Both the position numbers and the translations under genes were made by a program. A stretch of DNA of 64,000 bases from contig JAANBB010000175.1 in assembly GCA_014621425.1 (NCBI GenBank), forward strand, positions 1-64,000, given 5' to 3'. This document shows positions 42,947-53,736 of this stretch, one piece after another. The first letter of the stretch is position 1; every line of letters begins with the position of its first letter. This stretch comes from Cylindrodendrum hubeiense (lineage: Eukaryota; Ascomycota; Sordariomycetes; Hypocreales; Nectriaceae). The notes beneath the pieces are model-generated. The model was not told the DNA's origin. It did not search any database and was given only the letters and a program-made list of their open reading frames with translations.

Positions 42947-44818
42947 CTAGAACGCCTTCATCGCTGCCAGTGATGTTGGTGTCGGTGCCGATACTGATCC
43001 CCCTCGCCTGGCACACCAGCAGGTGACGTCTCCCTCTCGTTCCACCTGAATGAGCACATCCATACCCTCATTCGAAAGATAGTCGCGTACCCGATCCCTG
43101 ACATCCTCTAGAGCTGCTCCTCGTGCTGCCACCACGTGCACAACACCAAGCAGCTTGCCTCCGGTGGCGCTTGCACTGTGGTCATCTCGCCAGAACTTGG
43201 GCGTCGCATAGCCCACAACTCCCCGCTGATTGAGGATTCCACCCAACGTGTTTCGCAGGTTATACTCCGTGTCCTGGGGAATACTCAGCAGTAGGCGCTT
43301 CGCAGACGAGTAGACCAGAGGCTTGGACGAGAGGAAAATGAGAATGGCGATAAAGCACGACGCTAGCGGATCCCATCCGGCCCATCCCCATAGGTGCGTC
43401 AGCGCTGTTGACACGATGACCGAGACACTGCCAAGGGTATCGGCTAGGATATGGAGGTAGATGCCGTGCATGTTTTCGTTGTCATGTCCTCCGCACCCTC
43501 CTGACGCGGAGTAGTCAACCGAGTGATTATGCCCATGCGAGTGATCAACCGAGTGGTTGTGGCCATGCGAGTGGTCGACCGAGTGGTTATGGCCATGCGA
43601 GTGGTCAACCGAGTGGTTGTGGCCATGCGAGTGGCCGTGATCATGATCGTGCCCCCCATGGTGATGGTGACCAAATGCCATCATTCCAACCAAGTTCACT
43701 AACAGGCCAAGCGTACTGACAACGAAGAGCTCGCCAAGCCGCTTCGTCTCCGTTCCCTCCCACAATCGCTCAAAGGCCTCAAAGGCAATTTCCAGACTTA
43801 GCAACCTTGAGCAGTGAGTTAGCACATTGTTCGCTCCCATGATCTGGGACGCAACTTACATGAGCAGAATACCGTTGGCGAATCCACTCAAAGTCTCAAT
43901 CTTGCCAAAGCCGTATGGGAACCGCTGGCTCCGGGGCCACTTGCTCAGTACTGCAGCCAACAATCCTACCATCAACGCCACGCAGTCGAAGAACATGTGA
44001 ATGCTGTCACTGAGAAGGCCGAGTGAATCTGTAACATAGCCATAAAAGGCTTGGACCGTCATGAAGGAGAAGTTGAGTCTGAAAGTAATATTAGCGTTGA
44101 CATTCGAGAACAAGCGAGAATATACCAGAACATACGCCATAAAATAGAATATTCGTCTCGAATCCTTTTCGATCATTATTGCATGAAGGATTGGGAAGCG
44201 GGCGGTGTAGGGAAGCAGCATCCTTGTAAAGAGTGACCTCTGCGCATTATTCTCTTTGGTGTCGGAGTGCGAATGGGCGTGGCCATGATCATGGCTATGA
44301 TCGTGACCATGGTCATGGCTGTGGTCGTGATGATCGTGGCTGTGATCGTGATCGTGGTCGTGTTTTTCGGGCGGTGAATACGGCATTGTGGCCGTCTCGG
44401 GACCCGGGGTTATTACGCTCTTGCCTCCCGGAGTTATTTCTTGTGTCCAACCGTCCATGGTATTGAGAGCCGGCGGAGGCAGCTTCTCTCTGTTGAGCAA
44501 GGTGCTCGAGTTGGACATGTGCGTTCGCGTGTGACCGTGTGTGTGACGACGTGGTTGGGTTGAATACCCATATCCGTGATCATGGTCGTGGTCGTGATCA
44601 TGGTCATGATCATCCCCGTGGTCATGTTCGTGGTCGTGGTCGTGGTCGTGGGCATGGTCGTGGGAATCGACGTCCAGTCGCGATGGGATGCTGCCGTTTG
44701 ACATGGTCGTTCTCAAGGCGTTAATTGACGGTTGTGAGTTCGTTCGCGTGTGCGGATGGATGTGGTTTTGGTGGGCATGGGGTAGAGCAGCTGAAGGAAG
44801 GGCGTATGAGGAAGCCAT
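42947..44818 (-). CDS. MSC2: cation diffusion facilitator zinc transporter (MSC2-like)
   Basis: The predicted protein has 586 residues from three exons: 44818-44136, 44078-43860 and 43805-42947 (minus strand). The N-terminal half is extremely His/Asp-rich (HDHDHDH runs at two places). The CDF core follows: LNFSFMTVQAFYGYVTDSLG, then SDSIHMFFDC with the metal-site His and Asp, a His-rich loop, and HGIYLHILADTLGSVSV with the second HxxxD site. Two more membrane segments and a cytoplasmic domain with VVHVVAARG complete it. The loop has four copies of HGHNHSVDHS. The LNFSFMTVQAFYG and FDCVALMVGL blocks fit MSC2, which with ZRG17 supplies zinc to the ER. The 5' splice was placed at GTATGT so that FMA joins LNFSF as in relatives. 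The start is the first ATG in frame (MASSYALPS). Confidence 0.88.
43516..43635 (-). repeat. 30-bp coding repeat, four copies
   Basis: A 30-bp unit encodes HGHNHSVDHS four times in tandem within the metal-binding loop of the zinc transporter. Units differ by only a few bases, so recent expansion is likely. Confidence 0.9.
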
Positions 44819-46248
44819 GGTGGCCGGCGAGCAGAGGTTGAGATTGCTTTGGCCGCAAACGGGTTGATGGATGCAGGTTGGTGGTGGGTTTATCGTCGCA
44901 AAAGTTGAGGAAGCGGGAGTCCCAGAGCGTCCCCGCAAGCCAATCGCAACGTCATCAGCCGATAACAAGACCAAGGATATTCAGCAACGCGTCCCGCGAT
45001 TCCGTGTCCGCGGTGAAGGCGAGATGAATACAGGTCGTGGGACGTCGCACTCTGTTGGAACTCGGCGGTGCGAGCGGGAGTAGGCGGTTGGCCTGGGCGG
45101 CGGTCGGGAAACAGGAGATGGCGGAGGTGCCAGCACGTGGAGCTGGGACGACCAACCCGAAGTAGCAGCGATCGTCGGGGCTGCGCGGGCGATCAGGGTA
45201 CGGCGCGGAGAAACAGGGTGATGGGAGAGAGCTTCTAGACGGGCCTTGCTGTGAAACAGAGCAGATCTAAGATGCGAAAGGAGGAGAAGGGCCACAGCGA
45301 CAGACTGACGGATGGATCGAGGTCGGTCATTCATTCCTCTCGACCCGGAACCTCCAGTAGCTCCTCCACTGGCTCTTCTCCACCGGGCCCTCCTATTCCT
45401 AAAGCATGGATGATAACCACTGCCCGTCCCCCTGCATGCGGCCTGCCAGCCTGCTAAACTTTAGTGCTCCTAGCGCCCCTGGTGCGCCGTAGCACCCCGC
45501 GGCACTGGATGGTGTGGGTGCATGCCAAGGTGCAGCTCGCCGCAGAGGCCCCTCAACCCAGCCTGCACGCGCAAGCCGGCGCGCGCCCAATGGGCCCGAT
45601 GACCCAATCGACGCCGTCTCTCAGGGCACTGGGGGGCAGTCGTCCACCCTCCAGCGGGGGCCCGGCTGGGATTCTGGGGCACGCACCCCTGCCTCCCATC
45701 AATCTCTAATCTCCTGTCACGGAGGAGGGTGGCTGTCCTTGATCCAGACCAGCTGTGTTTCAATGGTACCTACCTTGGCACACGTATTAGGTAGGTCGGA
45801 CGGTAACGTCAGTGCGGTCAGTGCCATCGCTGCCATCGTATAGCTGGTACGAAGTCCGCATAGGCTGTTGGCGCATCAATCGTCCCTGCAGCTACGCAGC
45901 TTCGCAGCTTCGCAGCACGGGCTGTGTGGCCTGTCTGGGAAGGTCAATACACCACGCCCGTCGCTCGGATCCGATTAGGACGTGCAGGTGTCCTGTCGCG
46001 TGCAACGTCGTTTGATATATTGCATTGGGTTGCTGTTGCGGGCTTGGGGCCTTTTTTCCATTCTTCCTCATCCGAGTACCGCATGCAACTGAGGTGTGGT
46101 GCGTGTGTGCACGCGCCTGTGGAACCTCTCGCGCAAGGACACCTAAGATCATCTCCGTAGCTCATCCCACCTCACCAACACCGCAACCCTCAAAGTGTCT
46201 GATCAGAGTGTCTGAGTGTTGACAGCGCCACAGTCGCCCCAGACAAGC
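44819..46248. other. divergent intergenic region between MSC2-like and ALG1
   Basis: This is the promoter zone of both genes. It is GC-rich with chance frames on both strands; none shows family similarity. Confidence 0.55.
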
Positions 46249-47789
46249 ATGACGCCCGCATTCATTTTCTCCGTCATCGCGGGCGGCCTCAGCGTCGTCG
46301 CTCTCGCTTTCGGCCTGAAGAGCTTGGCCTGGGTCTTCCGCTGGCTCGCCAGCTTCATCCCAACCCGCTATCATGCTGCTGAGAAGCCCGAGGACGAGCA
46401 TATCCAGATCCTCGTGGTGGGCGATGTTGGTCGGAGTCCTCGTATGCAATACCATGCCATGAGCGTTGCCAAACATGGAAGAAACGTCGACATTGTGGGC
46501 TACAAGGGTTAGCATTTTGACTTGACCTCTTTCCAGCTTGCTTGGCATGATGCTAACGGCGTAGCAGAGACGGCCAGACATCCCGATCTCATTGGAAATC
46601 CACGGGTGAACATGTATGCGCTTCCACCACAGCCCGAGGTGCTTCAGTGGGGGACTTTACCCTTCTTCATCAACATCCCCGGCAAGGTCATCTGGCAGTT
46701 CTGGGGTCTGTTCTCTACGTTGATGTATTCTGCACCTCCAGCCCAATGGATCATCATACAGGTGAGCCTCATTGCTGTCCCATGAAGCTGAACATTGAAC
46801 TGACAGAATAACATCAGAACCCTCCCTCAATCCCTACATTCCACGTTGTGCTCCTCGTCTCTCTCATTCGGGGCAGCAAGCTCGTCGTGGACTGGCACAA
46901 CTATGGATACACCATATTGGCTACCCAGAGCAAGTGGTATAAGCCTCTCGTCCCCATCTACAGGTGGTATGAGACTTTCTTTGGGCGGTTCCTCGGCAAT
47001 GCCAACCTTTCAGTCACCGATGCAATGGCCCGTCAGCTCAAGCAGAAGCCATTCAATGTCAAGAACCCCGTCTACACGCTGCATGATCGACCGGCCGAGG
47101 TTTTCCAGCCTGTCAAGTCGGCAGAGGAGCGAAAGGCGTTCCTGTCGAGGCTCCCGGAGACAAAGGCCGATGCCAAGAACATCATGGATGGGAGGGTGCG
47201 CCTGATTGTCAGCAGCACTTCGTGGACAAAAGACGAGGACTTTGGCCTGCTCCTGGACGCCTTAGTATCGTATGTCAGTCCCTCTTCAAATGAGGGCACG
47301 GCTGCCGACACGCCATCGCCAATTCTCGCCATTATCACCGGAAAGGGTCCCCAGAAGGAGCATTATCTGGAGCGGATCAAGAACCTCAAAGACGAAGGGA
47401 AACTCCCGGGTATCCGCGTTATCACTGCCTGGCTCTCCACACGCGATTACGCTTCACTACTCTCTTGCGCCGACCTCGGCGTCTCTCTGCACAAGTCTAG
47501 CTCGGGAGTTGATCTTCCCATGAAGGTTGTGGACATGTTCGGTGCAGGCCTTCCCGTCGCGGCATATTCGGCATTCGAAAGTTTCGGAGAACTCATCAAG
47601 GAGGGACAAAACGGCTGCGGGTTCGAAACGTCGTCCGAATTGACAACCATACTGAAGAGGCTGCTGGGCTTGACGGGACAGGAGGAGCTGGCCCGGCTGA
47701 AGCATGGCGCCGTCCAGGAGGGGTCATTGCGATGGGATGAGGAGTGGGATCGGGTAGTAGGAAAAGTCATTGGAGTTGTGGATCAGTGA
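46249..47789 (+). CDS. ALG1: chitobiosyldiphosphodolichol beta-mannosyltransferase ALG1
   Basis: It adds the first mannose to dolichyl-PP-GlcNAc2 on the cytosolic face of the ER. The predicted protein has 474 residues from three exons: 46249-46507, 46568-46761 and 46818-47789. A membrane anchor lies at about residues 5-30. The GT-B fold shows [19 protein letters not shown], the NPPSIPTF junction made by exon 3, [47 protein letters not shown] and [20 protein letters not shown], all hallmarks of ALG1 (GT33). The exon 1-2 joint was placed to read [14 protein letters not shown]. It converges with the E2 gene, with 293 bp between stops. Confidence 0.95.
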
Positions 47790-48082
47790 GGAATTAATCA
47801 AAGCCGTCGAAAACGGGACATTCGAGGGATGCATGCCAACCCATCGCCGCTCCCGGCCATGACGCCACCTTTGAGAACCTTGAGAGAACCAGCGCTTCCA
47901 CAATGTTGATGAATACGAAACACGCAATAGCCCCAGGACGCCACCCGAATGCTGATCTGAGAATTACATCCTCGGCGCCAATCTCTTGAACCCAGTCCAG
48001 CAACCAACGCCCACACAGTGATCTGCCCTGACCTGCCCTGACCTACCCTGGCCTGTTTCCCAATGAGACGTGGTCCCGGCTC

Positions 48083-48667
48083 CTAATCCTCTCCCAGGCT
48101 CTCCCTCACACACTTGCGACACCGCCTGCGGAAGTCCTTGTGCTTTCCCTCGCGTTCCTCGCGCAGCGTCCGCGCGGCTTCGACGTTGGCGGGGCTCTCG
48201 TCGTTGGGGCTGTGGAACAGACTGATGGTGCTGAGCAGGATGGTCTCGGGGGTTTGGACGGGGCTCCAGCGCTCCGAGGCGGCTTCGTAGCCGTACTCGT
48301 CCTCCTCGGGCGGGTGCAGGATTGAGATGCACAGCTTGCCGTTCTCGTAAATGTTAGGGTGGAAGGGGATCGGGTCTTGGAAAGTGAGCGAAGGGGGCAT
48401 GTGCGGGTAGCTGGGCGGGAAGACGAGGCGAGCGCGGAAGTTGCCTCCTGGAGAGAAGAGTTAGCCACCGGGGTTGCTTGCAGAGGACGACGGGGACGCA
48501 CCGCCGTAGTATTTGCAGTCGTCGCTGATCATAAGCATCACCTCCCACTCGAATATGTTGTTGTCGTTGACTAATCCACACGAGATGCCAGGGATGTCCT
48601 TGCCCATCTGCATCTCCTTGAGTTGTCGCTTCAGCAGCGACGCAGCCGGGGCGGAACTCGCAGCCAT
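48083..48667 (-). CDS. E2 ubiquitin-conjugating enzyme, UBE2G1/UBC15 type
   Basis: The predicted protein has 176 residues from two exons, 48667-48502 and 48447-48083 (minus strand). The UBC fold is complete: LLKRQLKEMQ helix, FEWEVMLM, FPPSYPHMPPSLTF, HPNIYENGKLCISILH with the active Cys at about residue 95, and the acidic-loop PEEDEYGYEAASERW found only in the UBC7/CDC34/UBE2G branch. LLKRQL, GLVNDNN, ESPANVEAA and the C-terminal RCRKCVRES resemble human UBE2G1 and S. pombe Ubc15 more than ER-associated Ubc7. MMISDDCKYY replaces the more usual GPPDTLYEG stretch, which is unusual. It would pass ubiquitin to RING or RBR ligases; a link with the RBR gene here is not implied. Confidence 0.9.
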
Positions 48668-49327
48668 GGTGAAGGCACGGAATCCGATGATCGGAGGCAG
48701 CAGATGCAGACCGGGCTCGCACTTGTGGTTGTGGAGGGAAGCAGACAGAAGTTGCAAAGTGCGTGTGTGGGCGCGTGAGGCGTGTGTAGGCGTGTGTGTG
48801 CAGCCTGGCTTTTGTAAGGACTCCCCAACGTCGTAGAGGTGGGCTGCTAGCTGCTGCGGCGTGGTGGTGGTGCTCCTCGTGGTGGACTCGGTCTACAGAT
48901 TACAGGCGGGGCGGGACTCGGCCGGGCAGCCCCGCCACCCATGATGGTTGGGGATGGACCGAAACAGAACCAGCGCGACGACGCCGAACGAACAGGACGC
49001 CGTCGTGCAGCCGTGACCGGGATTCGGAGTGGCTCGCCATGTGCCGAGGCTGCAGGTTGAGCCTGCATCAGTCTGGCTTGATCCCCTGCTTCCCTCTGCC
49101 AAGGATCTCTCTCACGGTGAATGGATGGCATCCAGCTACACCGACCTTTGTGCAGCACACGAACATCTCTTCGCATGTCCGGCTGGACGAGGCAATGCCA
49201 TCACATCGCAGGCACTGCTATGCATCCCCAACTGATCAGTACGCACAATCATATTACATCGCCACGTTGAAATACGGGTATCATAGGTTTTGCCCAACAT
49301 TCCGTCCATTCGTCCGTCACTGGCCTA
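48668..49327. other. intergenic, promoter of the E2 gene
   Basis: No supported gene is present. A GTGTG-rich stretch lies at about 48758-48806. Confidence 0.55.
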
Positions 49328-50041
49328 TCACTTCTTCGAAGTGCCAAACCCGGTGAAGCCCATCTGCGCCATCATGTCGTCCTCCTCGTGCTCGCCCTCA
49401 ATTCGCACATCCTCTCCATACTCCGTCTTGACCTTAGCCGCCTCCCCCTGCTTCGCACGCTTCTTCTCCAGTTCGTCTCTGCGCTTCTGCCGTCGCTCCT
49501 CCGCTTCCTGCTCCTGTTCCGCTTCGCGCAGTTGCAGCCGATCATGGAGGCTGGTCGCCTTCTCCTTCTCGAGGTCGTCCTGTCGCTGGATGTAGTATTC
49601 GATTCGCTCGTGGACCTCTGCAGCTGATGCCCTCTTCACCTCTGACGTCTGGCCCGTATTGATCAGATGCTGGGGCGTGTTCAGATGCTCGATGTATTGC
49701 TTGTTGTCTTTGAAGGTCAGGTCGCAGGGCTCGCAGTAGAAACCGGCGCTGCGCCCGCGCTTTCCGACGCCTGCGCCGGCAGGGATGAGCTGCGTCTTTC
49801 CAACTTGCGCGGTAAGGTCGATAATGTTGCGCCTCGCCGACGTGTATGTCTCGTTTCCGGTCATCGGCTTGTGGTATTTCTTGCCGGCGAGCTTGGCCTC
49901 GTAGCGAGCCTTGCCCTCCTCCTTCTCCTTTGCCTCGCGCTCCTTGGCCCTGGCGGCATACTCTTCGAGATCCCAGTTTTTTCGAAAGTCGGTATCGGCG
50001 GAGGGGGCGCCATAGGCACCGCCCTTCTTTGAGTCGGCCAT
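49328..50041 (-). CDS. SNU23: U4/U6.U5 tri-snRNP protein SNU23 (ZMAT2)
   Basis: The gene is intronless and encodes 237 residues. It is a component of the spliceosomal tri-snRNP acting before and during activation. The N-terminal FRKNWDLEEYAARAKERE block is shared by all SNU23/ZMAT2 proteins. A matrin-type zinc finger follows, FYCEPCDLTFKDNKQYIEHL with Cys103, Cys106, His119 and His125. A long Glu/Arg/Lys coiled coil follows, and the C-terminus has the conserved MGFTGFGTSKK. The start codon lies 225 bp from the divergent DPH5 start, so the two genes probably share a promoter. Confidence 0.95.
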   Translation of the reverse strand: MADSKKGGAYGAPSADTDFRKNWDLEEYAARAKEREAKEKEEGKARYEAKLAGKKYHKPMTGNETYTSARRNIIDLTAQVGKTQLIPAGAGVGKRGRSAGFYCEPCDLTFKDNKQYIEHLNTPQHLINTGQTSEVKRASAAEVHERIEYYIQRQDDLEKEKATSLHDRLQLREAEQEQEAEERRQKRRDELEKKRAKQGEAAKVKTEYGEDVRIEGEHEEDDMMAQMGFTGFGTSKK

Positions 50042-50266
50042 TGTGGATGTGAGATTGAGGATGCAAGGTGAACGCGGTTGGCCGTGTCCAATGCAAAAAA
50101 GTCGGGACTGCCATGGCGCCCGGGCTCATTGACAGGGGTTCTTGGCATGACGTTGCAGGTGCGGAACGCTAAAAATACCCCGCCGCGGGGCATCTTTTTC
50201 TCGACTGACTGACTGCGACTCGAATTTTCAACCCGCGATCTCAACCCGATACGCGACACAGCCAAT
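50042..50266. promoter_or_regulatory. 225-bp divergent promoter of SNU23 and DPH5
   Basis: The only DNA between two ATGs facing outward. No TATA box is evident on either side. This is consistent with housekeeping expression of both genes; co-regulation is inferred. Confidence 0.55.
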
Positions 50267-51234
50267 ATGTTGTACCTAGTGGGACTTGGACTCTCCGACG
50301 AGACGGATATTACCGTCAAGGGACTTGAGGTGGCCAAGACGGCCTCTCGAGTCTACCTTGAGGCCTACACCAGCATCCTGCTCGTGAACCAGTCGGTCCT
50401 GGTACGCGCAAAACGAGCCAACCTCCATGAGGGAGCTATCGCTGACCGTCTGTAGGAAGCTTACTATGGAAGGTCCATTGTTGTGGCCGACCGTGAGATG
50501 GTTGAGTCGAACAGTGATGAAATTCTTCGAAATGCGCAGAACGAGGACGTAGCGTTTCTTGTTGTTGGCGATCCTTTTGGGTATGTTGAAAATGTTTAGG
50601 CCTCAAGCTTCGCTTGCTAATTTTTGGCAGCGCAACAACCCATACCGATCTAGTTTTGCGTGCACGAGAACTCGATATCCCCGTCCGAACCGTGCCTAAT
50701 GCCTCCATCATGTCTGGCATCGGTGCCTGTGGCCTGCAACTTTACAACTTTGGACAGACGGTGTCCATGGTCTTCTTCACAGACTCGTGGAAGCCCGCAT
50801 CATTCTACGACCGGATAAAGGAGAACCGCACCATTGGCCTCCACACGCTGGTCCTAGTCGACATCAAGGTCAAGGAGCAAAGCCTGGAGAACCTTGCTCG
50901 GGGGAGGTTGATCTACGAGCCCCCTCGCTACATGACCGTGGGCCAGTGCGCTCAGCAGATGCTGGAGATTGAGGACGAGCGCAAGGAGGGTGTGTACAGC
51001 AAGGACAGCTTGGCCATCGGTGCCGCCCGTGTAGGAGGCAAGACGGAGAAGTTTGTTGCTGGTACCCTGGAGGAGCTTTGCTCCACAGACGATGAACTTG
51101 GCCCGCCGCTTCACAGTTTGGTTCTCCTGGGCCGAAGGGCTCATGAGTTGGAGCATGACTACGTGCGACATTTCGCAGTAGACAAGGAGAAGTGGGACAA
51201 GCTCTGGAAAGCCGAATATGGGAAGCAACTGTAG
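50267..51234 (+). CDS. DPH5: diphthine methyl ester synthase DPH5
   Basis: It is an AdoMet-dependent methyltransferase that methylates the modified histidine of elongation factor 2 during diphthamide synthesis. The predicted protein has 287 residues from three exons: 50267-50401, 50456-50580 and 50631-51234. It has the tetrapyrrole-methylase fold: [20 protein letters not shown] at the N-terminus, [20 protein letters not shown] (across the second intron), [20 protein letters not shown] and [14 protein letters not shown]. The C-terminal [15 protein letters not shown] is conserved. It converges with BLI-3, with only 80 bp between stop codons, so the transcripts may overlap. Confidence 0.95.
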
Positions 51235-51314
51235 GCTTGATGCCAGCATTGACGTATATTCATGCTGCCATTGATCGGATTCCTATCATACAAAGCAAGC
51301 CTTGGTCATCCTAC

Positions 51315-52000
51315 CTACACGACCTGAGCATTACGCCAAGTCTCAACATCGGCCTCTGTGACTTCTCGAAGGCTGTTGACGTGAGCGGGTTTGCCCGTGA
51401 CGGTGCTCGTGGCGACCTCGGCCGCGCGACTAAAGATGTTCTTGGCCGTCAACATATATGTGGCCGAAACCATCTTAACCCAAATGATTCCAATGCGAGG
51501 GTCGCTCTCGGACCCATCATGTTTTCCATCGCCCAAATCGCCGAGCCAGGCCTTCAATGTCGGGTGGTAATGCTTCGATATCAAACTGCGATCTGTCTTG
51601 ATGGACGCGACCCCTGCGATGGACGCCCATTCGCCAGAGGGGTTGACGAAAGAAACGTTGACGTGGGGGTCTGCGGCGAGGTCATCCGTCTTCCCGGACT
51701 CCGTGTTAGTGTGGAAGAGAAGATCTATGCCGTCGCCCTCCTATCACCAAGTTAGACACTCGTTCATCATCGTAGCAATGAATGTCAAGATGCATTGATA
51801 CTCACAGTAGCAGCCAGTGCCATACATCGGGAGACGAGGTTATCCGATGAAGAATCTCGAGTAGTCATCATGCAGAACTTGCATTTGTTGATGAATTCAA
51901 CCAGATCATCAATCTTGGTCTTGAGGCCGACCTCATCTTTGTTGGCCGTCTTGTAAGGGTCTGCGGGTGCATCCCCGGTGGAAGTGTTGGAGAACGACAT
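51315..52000 (-). CDS. bli-3: BLI-3-like FMN-binding split-barrel protein (pyridoxamine-phosphate-oxidase-like)
   Basis: The predicted protein has 206 residues from two exons, 52000-51806 and 51740-51315 (minus strand). The N-terminus MSFSNTSTGDAPADPYKTAN and KCKFCMMTTRD followed by LVSRCMAL match the fungal BLI-3 (blue-light-induced-3) group. The split-barrel core continues in exon 2 with GIDLLFHTNTESGKTDDL, HVNVSFVNPSGEWASIAGVA and IGIIWVKMVSATYML. The family binds flavin; its substrate is unknown. A TATA box and possible light-response sequences lie upstream (see 52077-52286). The large exon 2 ends 80 bp from the DPH5 stop. Confidence 0.9.
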
Positions 52001-52076
52001 GATGTAAATTGTAGACGAGATCTGATTAAGCCAATACTGTTGAATCAGATCATCTCAAGTTCCAAAGCCACGATCG

Positions 52077-52286
52077 CTTTATATCCACCGGGCCTCGTTT
52101 ATCTTCGCTTACCCCTCAACATAATTTGCAATGCCGTCGTCACTCATTTCATCATAGACATGTAAACGTTGTTGTATGTGCATCATGACGTCAGGGAAAT
52201 GTCTCACCATCGACGAGCACGTTTGCCTCTCACTGGCGATGAAGTCGATAAGGCCAACTCTGTGAGACTAACCCCCATCGATGATC
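52077..52286 (-). promoter_or_regulatory. bli-3 promoter: TATA box, CRE and GATC/CGAT sites
   Basis: On the gene strand TATAAAG is about 80 bp upstream of the ATG, next to CGATCG. A perfect ATF/CRE palindrome TGACGTCA is at 52186-52193. CATCGATGATC at 52276-52286 combines CGAT and GATC, the core of White Collar light-response elements in Neurospora. Binding is inferred from the motif and the gene family. Confidence 0.5.
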
Positions 52287-53736
52287 ACTCGGAGCAATTA
52301 AAAAGCTTGGGGCCCGCAGTGGAGGGTGCAACATAGCATGATACTTCGTCCTATGGTCGCACGCACACCATTGTTATTTACGCACAGAAGAAGAGGTATA
52401 CACTCTAGCAATAATACGTTGCATGACCTCTTGTAAATGAATATGAAAGAGCCCGCTTTTATACGCATTGTAATTGTGATTGTTCTATTCTCTCCTTGTA
52501 TCTTTTTATAACATGTCTGCCCTCTTATACATGATGTGTACGAATAGCAGTATGTGTGCATGCGGATAGCAATACTCTAAATTGGAGTCTCAATTGAATC
52601 AAATGGGTTAAATTATCATTGGCTTTGACAGGTATCTTACTACAGCAGCTCAGGATATCCAATTTCTATACAGTAATAAGCCGCTGCGGGAAGCTCCAAA
52701 TATTGAGTGATGGATGCCTTCAGTTACTCGGCGTTGTCGGACGACTTTGCTGCAGAAGTGTTTGGAGATGGTCAACAAGAGCGCCGGGGCAGTGGGGTTT
52801 GCTCCGAAGTTTAGAAACCAGTTTAGAACGGCTGAAATCACGTTTACCGAATTGGCTGAGAGCTGTGCATTTTGGGGAGGGTAGATAACAAACGAGCGAA
52901 CCAAGAGAAAGGTACTCCGCAAGTAACTTTTGGGGATCTCGATCCAGCTCCACGAGGCCAGCAGGTCGGGGTTTTCGAAGGCAGGCGACTTCCGCTTTCC
53001 CTCCTGCCCCGCGCTTTCGAGCCAGCAAGGTCCGACGAGGCAGGTCCCCTCCCATGTCTCCCTCCCATGTCTCCCTCCCAGGCTTGCGTCCAAGCTTCTC
53101 GCTGAGCTCATCAGGTCACGCCAGAGGAGGCACCGGCTAAGACGGCTCCACCAACCTTCGTACAACCTCTCTTCTTGACTCTGCAACAGGCACCTCGCCG
53201 TCGTCGATTACCAAGAGCGAATCCAGTTGCACTCTGGGCGCCATTCAATCTTCCCTTTGTGGTTCTCGTCTGCAATCACCAAACGGGGCGTCAACCCCGC
53301 CAGCGCCTTCCGCAAACTGTCGCACACACTGAGCGCTTTAGCCCACCCAGCACTGCATCTCGGGTGCTGGACTCCAATTTGATTCACTGTCGGCAGCACA
53401 GGCTGCGGCTTATTTATTCACCTGTCGTCCAGATCTTTCGATGTGAAAACCTCCATTTCCACCCCATTTCCCATTTCTTCTTCTTGACCTCCATCTTCGG
53501 TCGGTACAGCGATCCTGCAGCTGTCCGCTCCGTTCGTTCTCCACCCACCAGCTGGCAGCCAGCTGCTCAGTCTTATCTCCTGCCCAGGTTTGGCGGGTAA
53601 CAAATCACCCCTCCGTTCAACAAATCTTGTCCGTCGTACTTCCACTCTACATCCTCTCTTCTGAAAGCAGTCACACAAATTTTCGCGGCTGCAGAACCAC
53701 ACCATTTCACGTCATTTGTGACCCCCTCCGCGATCC
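52287..53736. other. intergenic, no supported gene
   Basis: It is AT-rich to about 52700, then more balanced. The pyrimidine-rich stretch 53100-53730 is leader and promoter of the F-box-like gene. CCTCCCATGTCT repeats occur at 53046-53085. A minus-strand frame at 52650-53186 has no family similarity. Confidence 0.5.
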
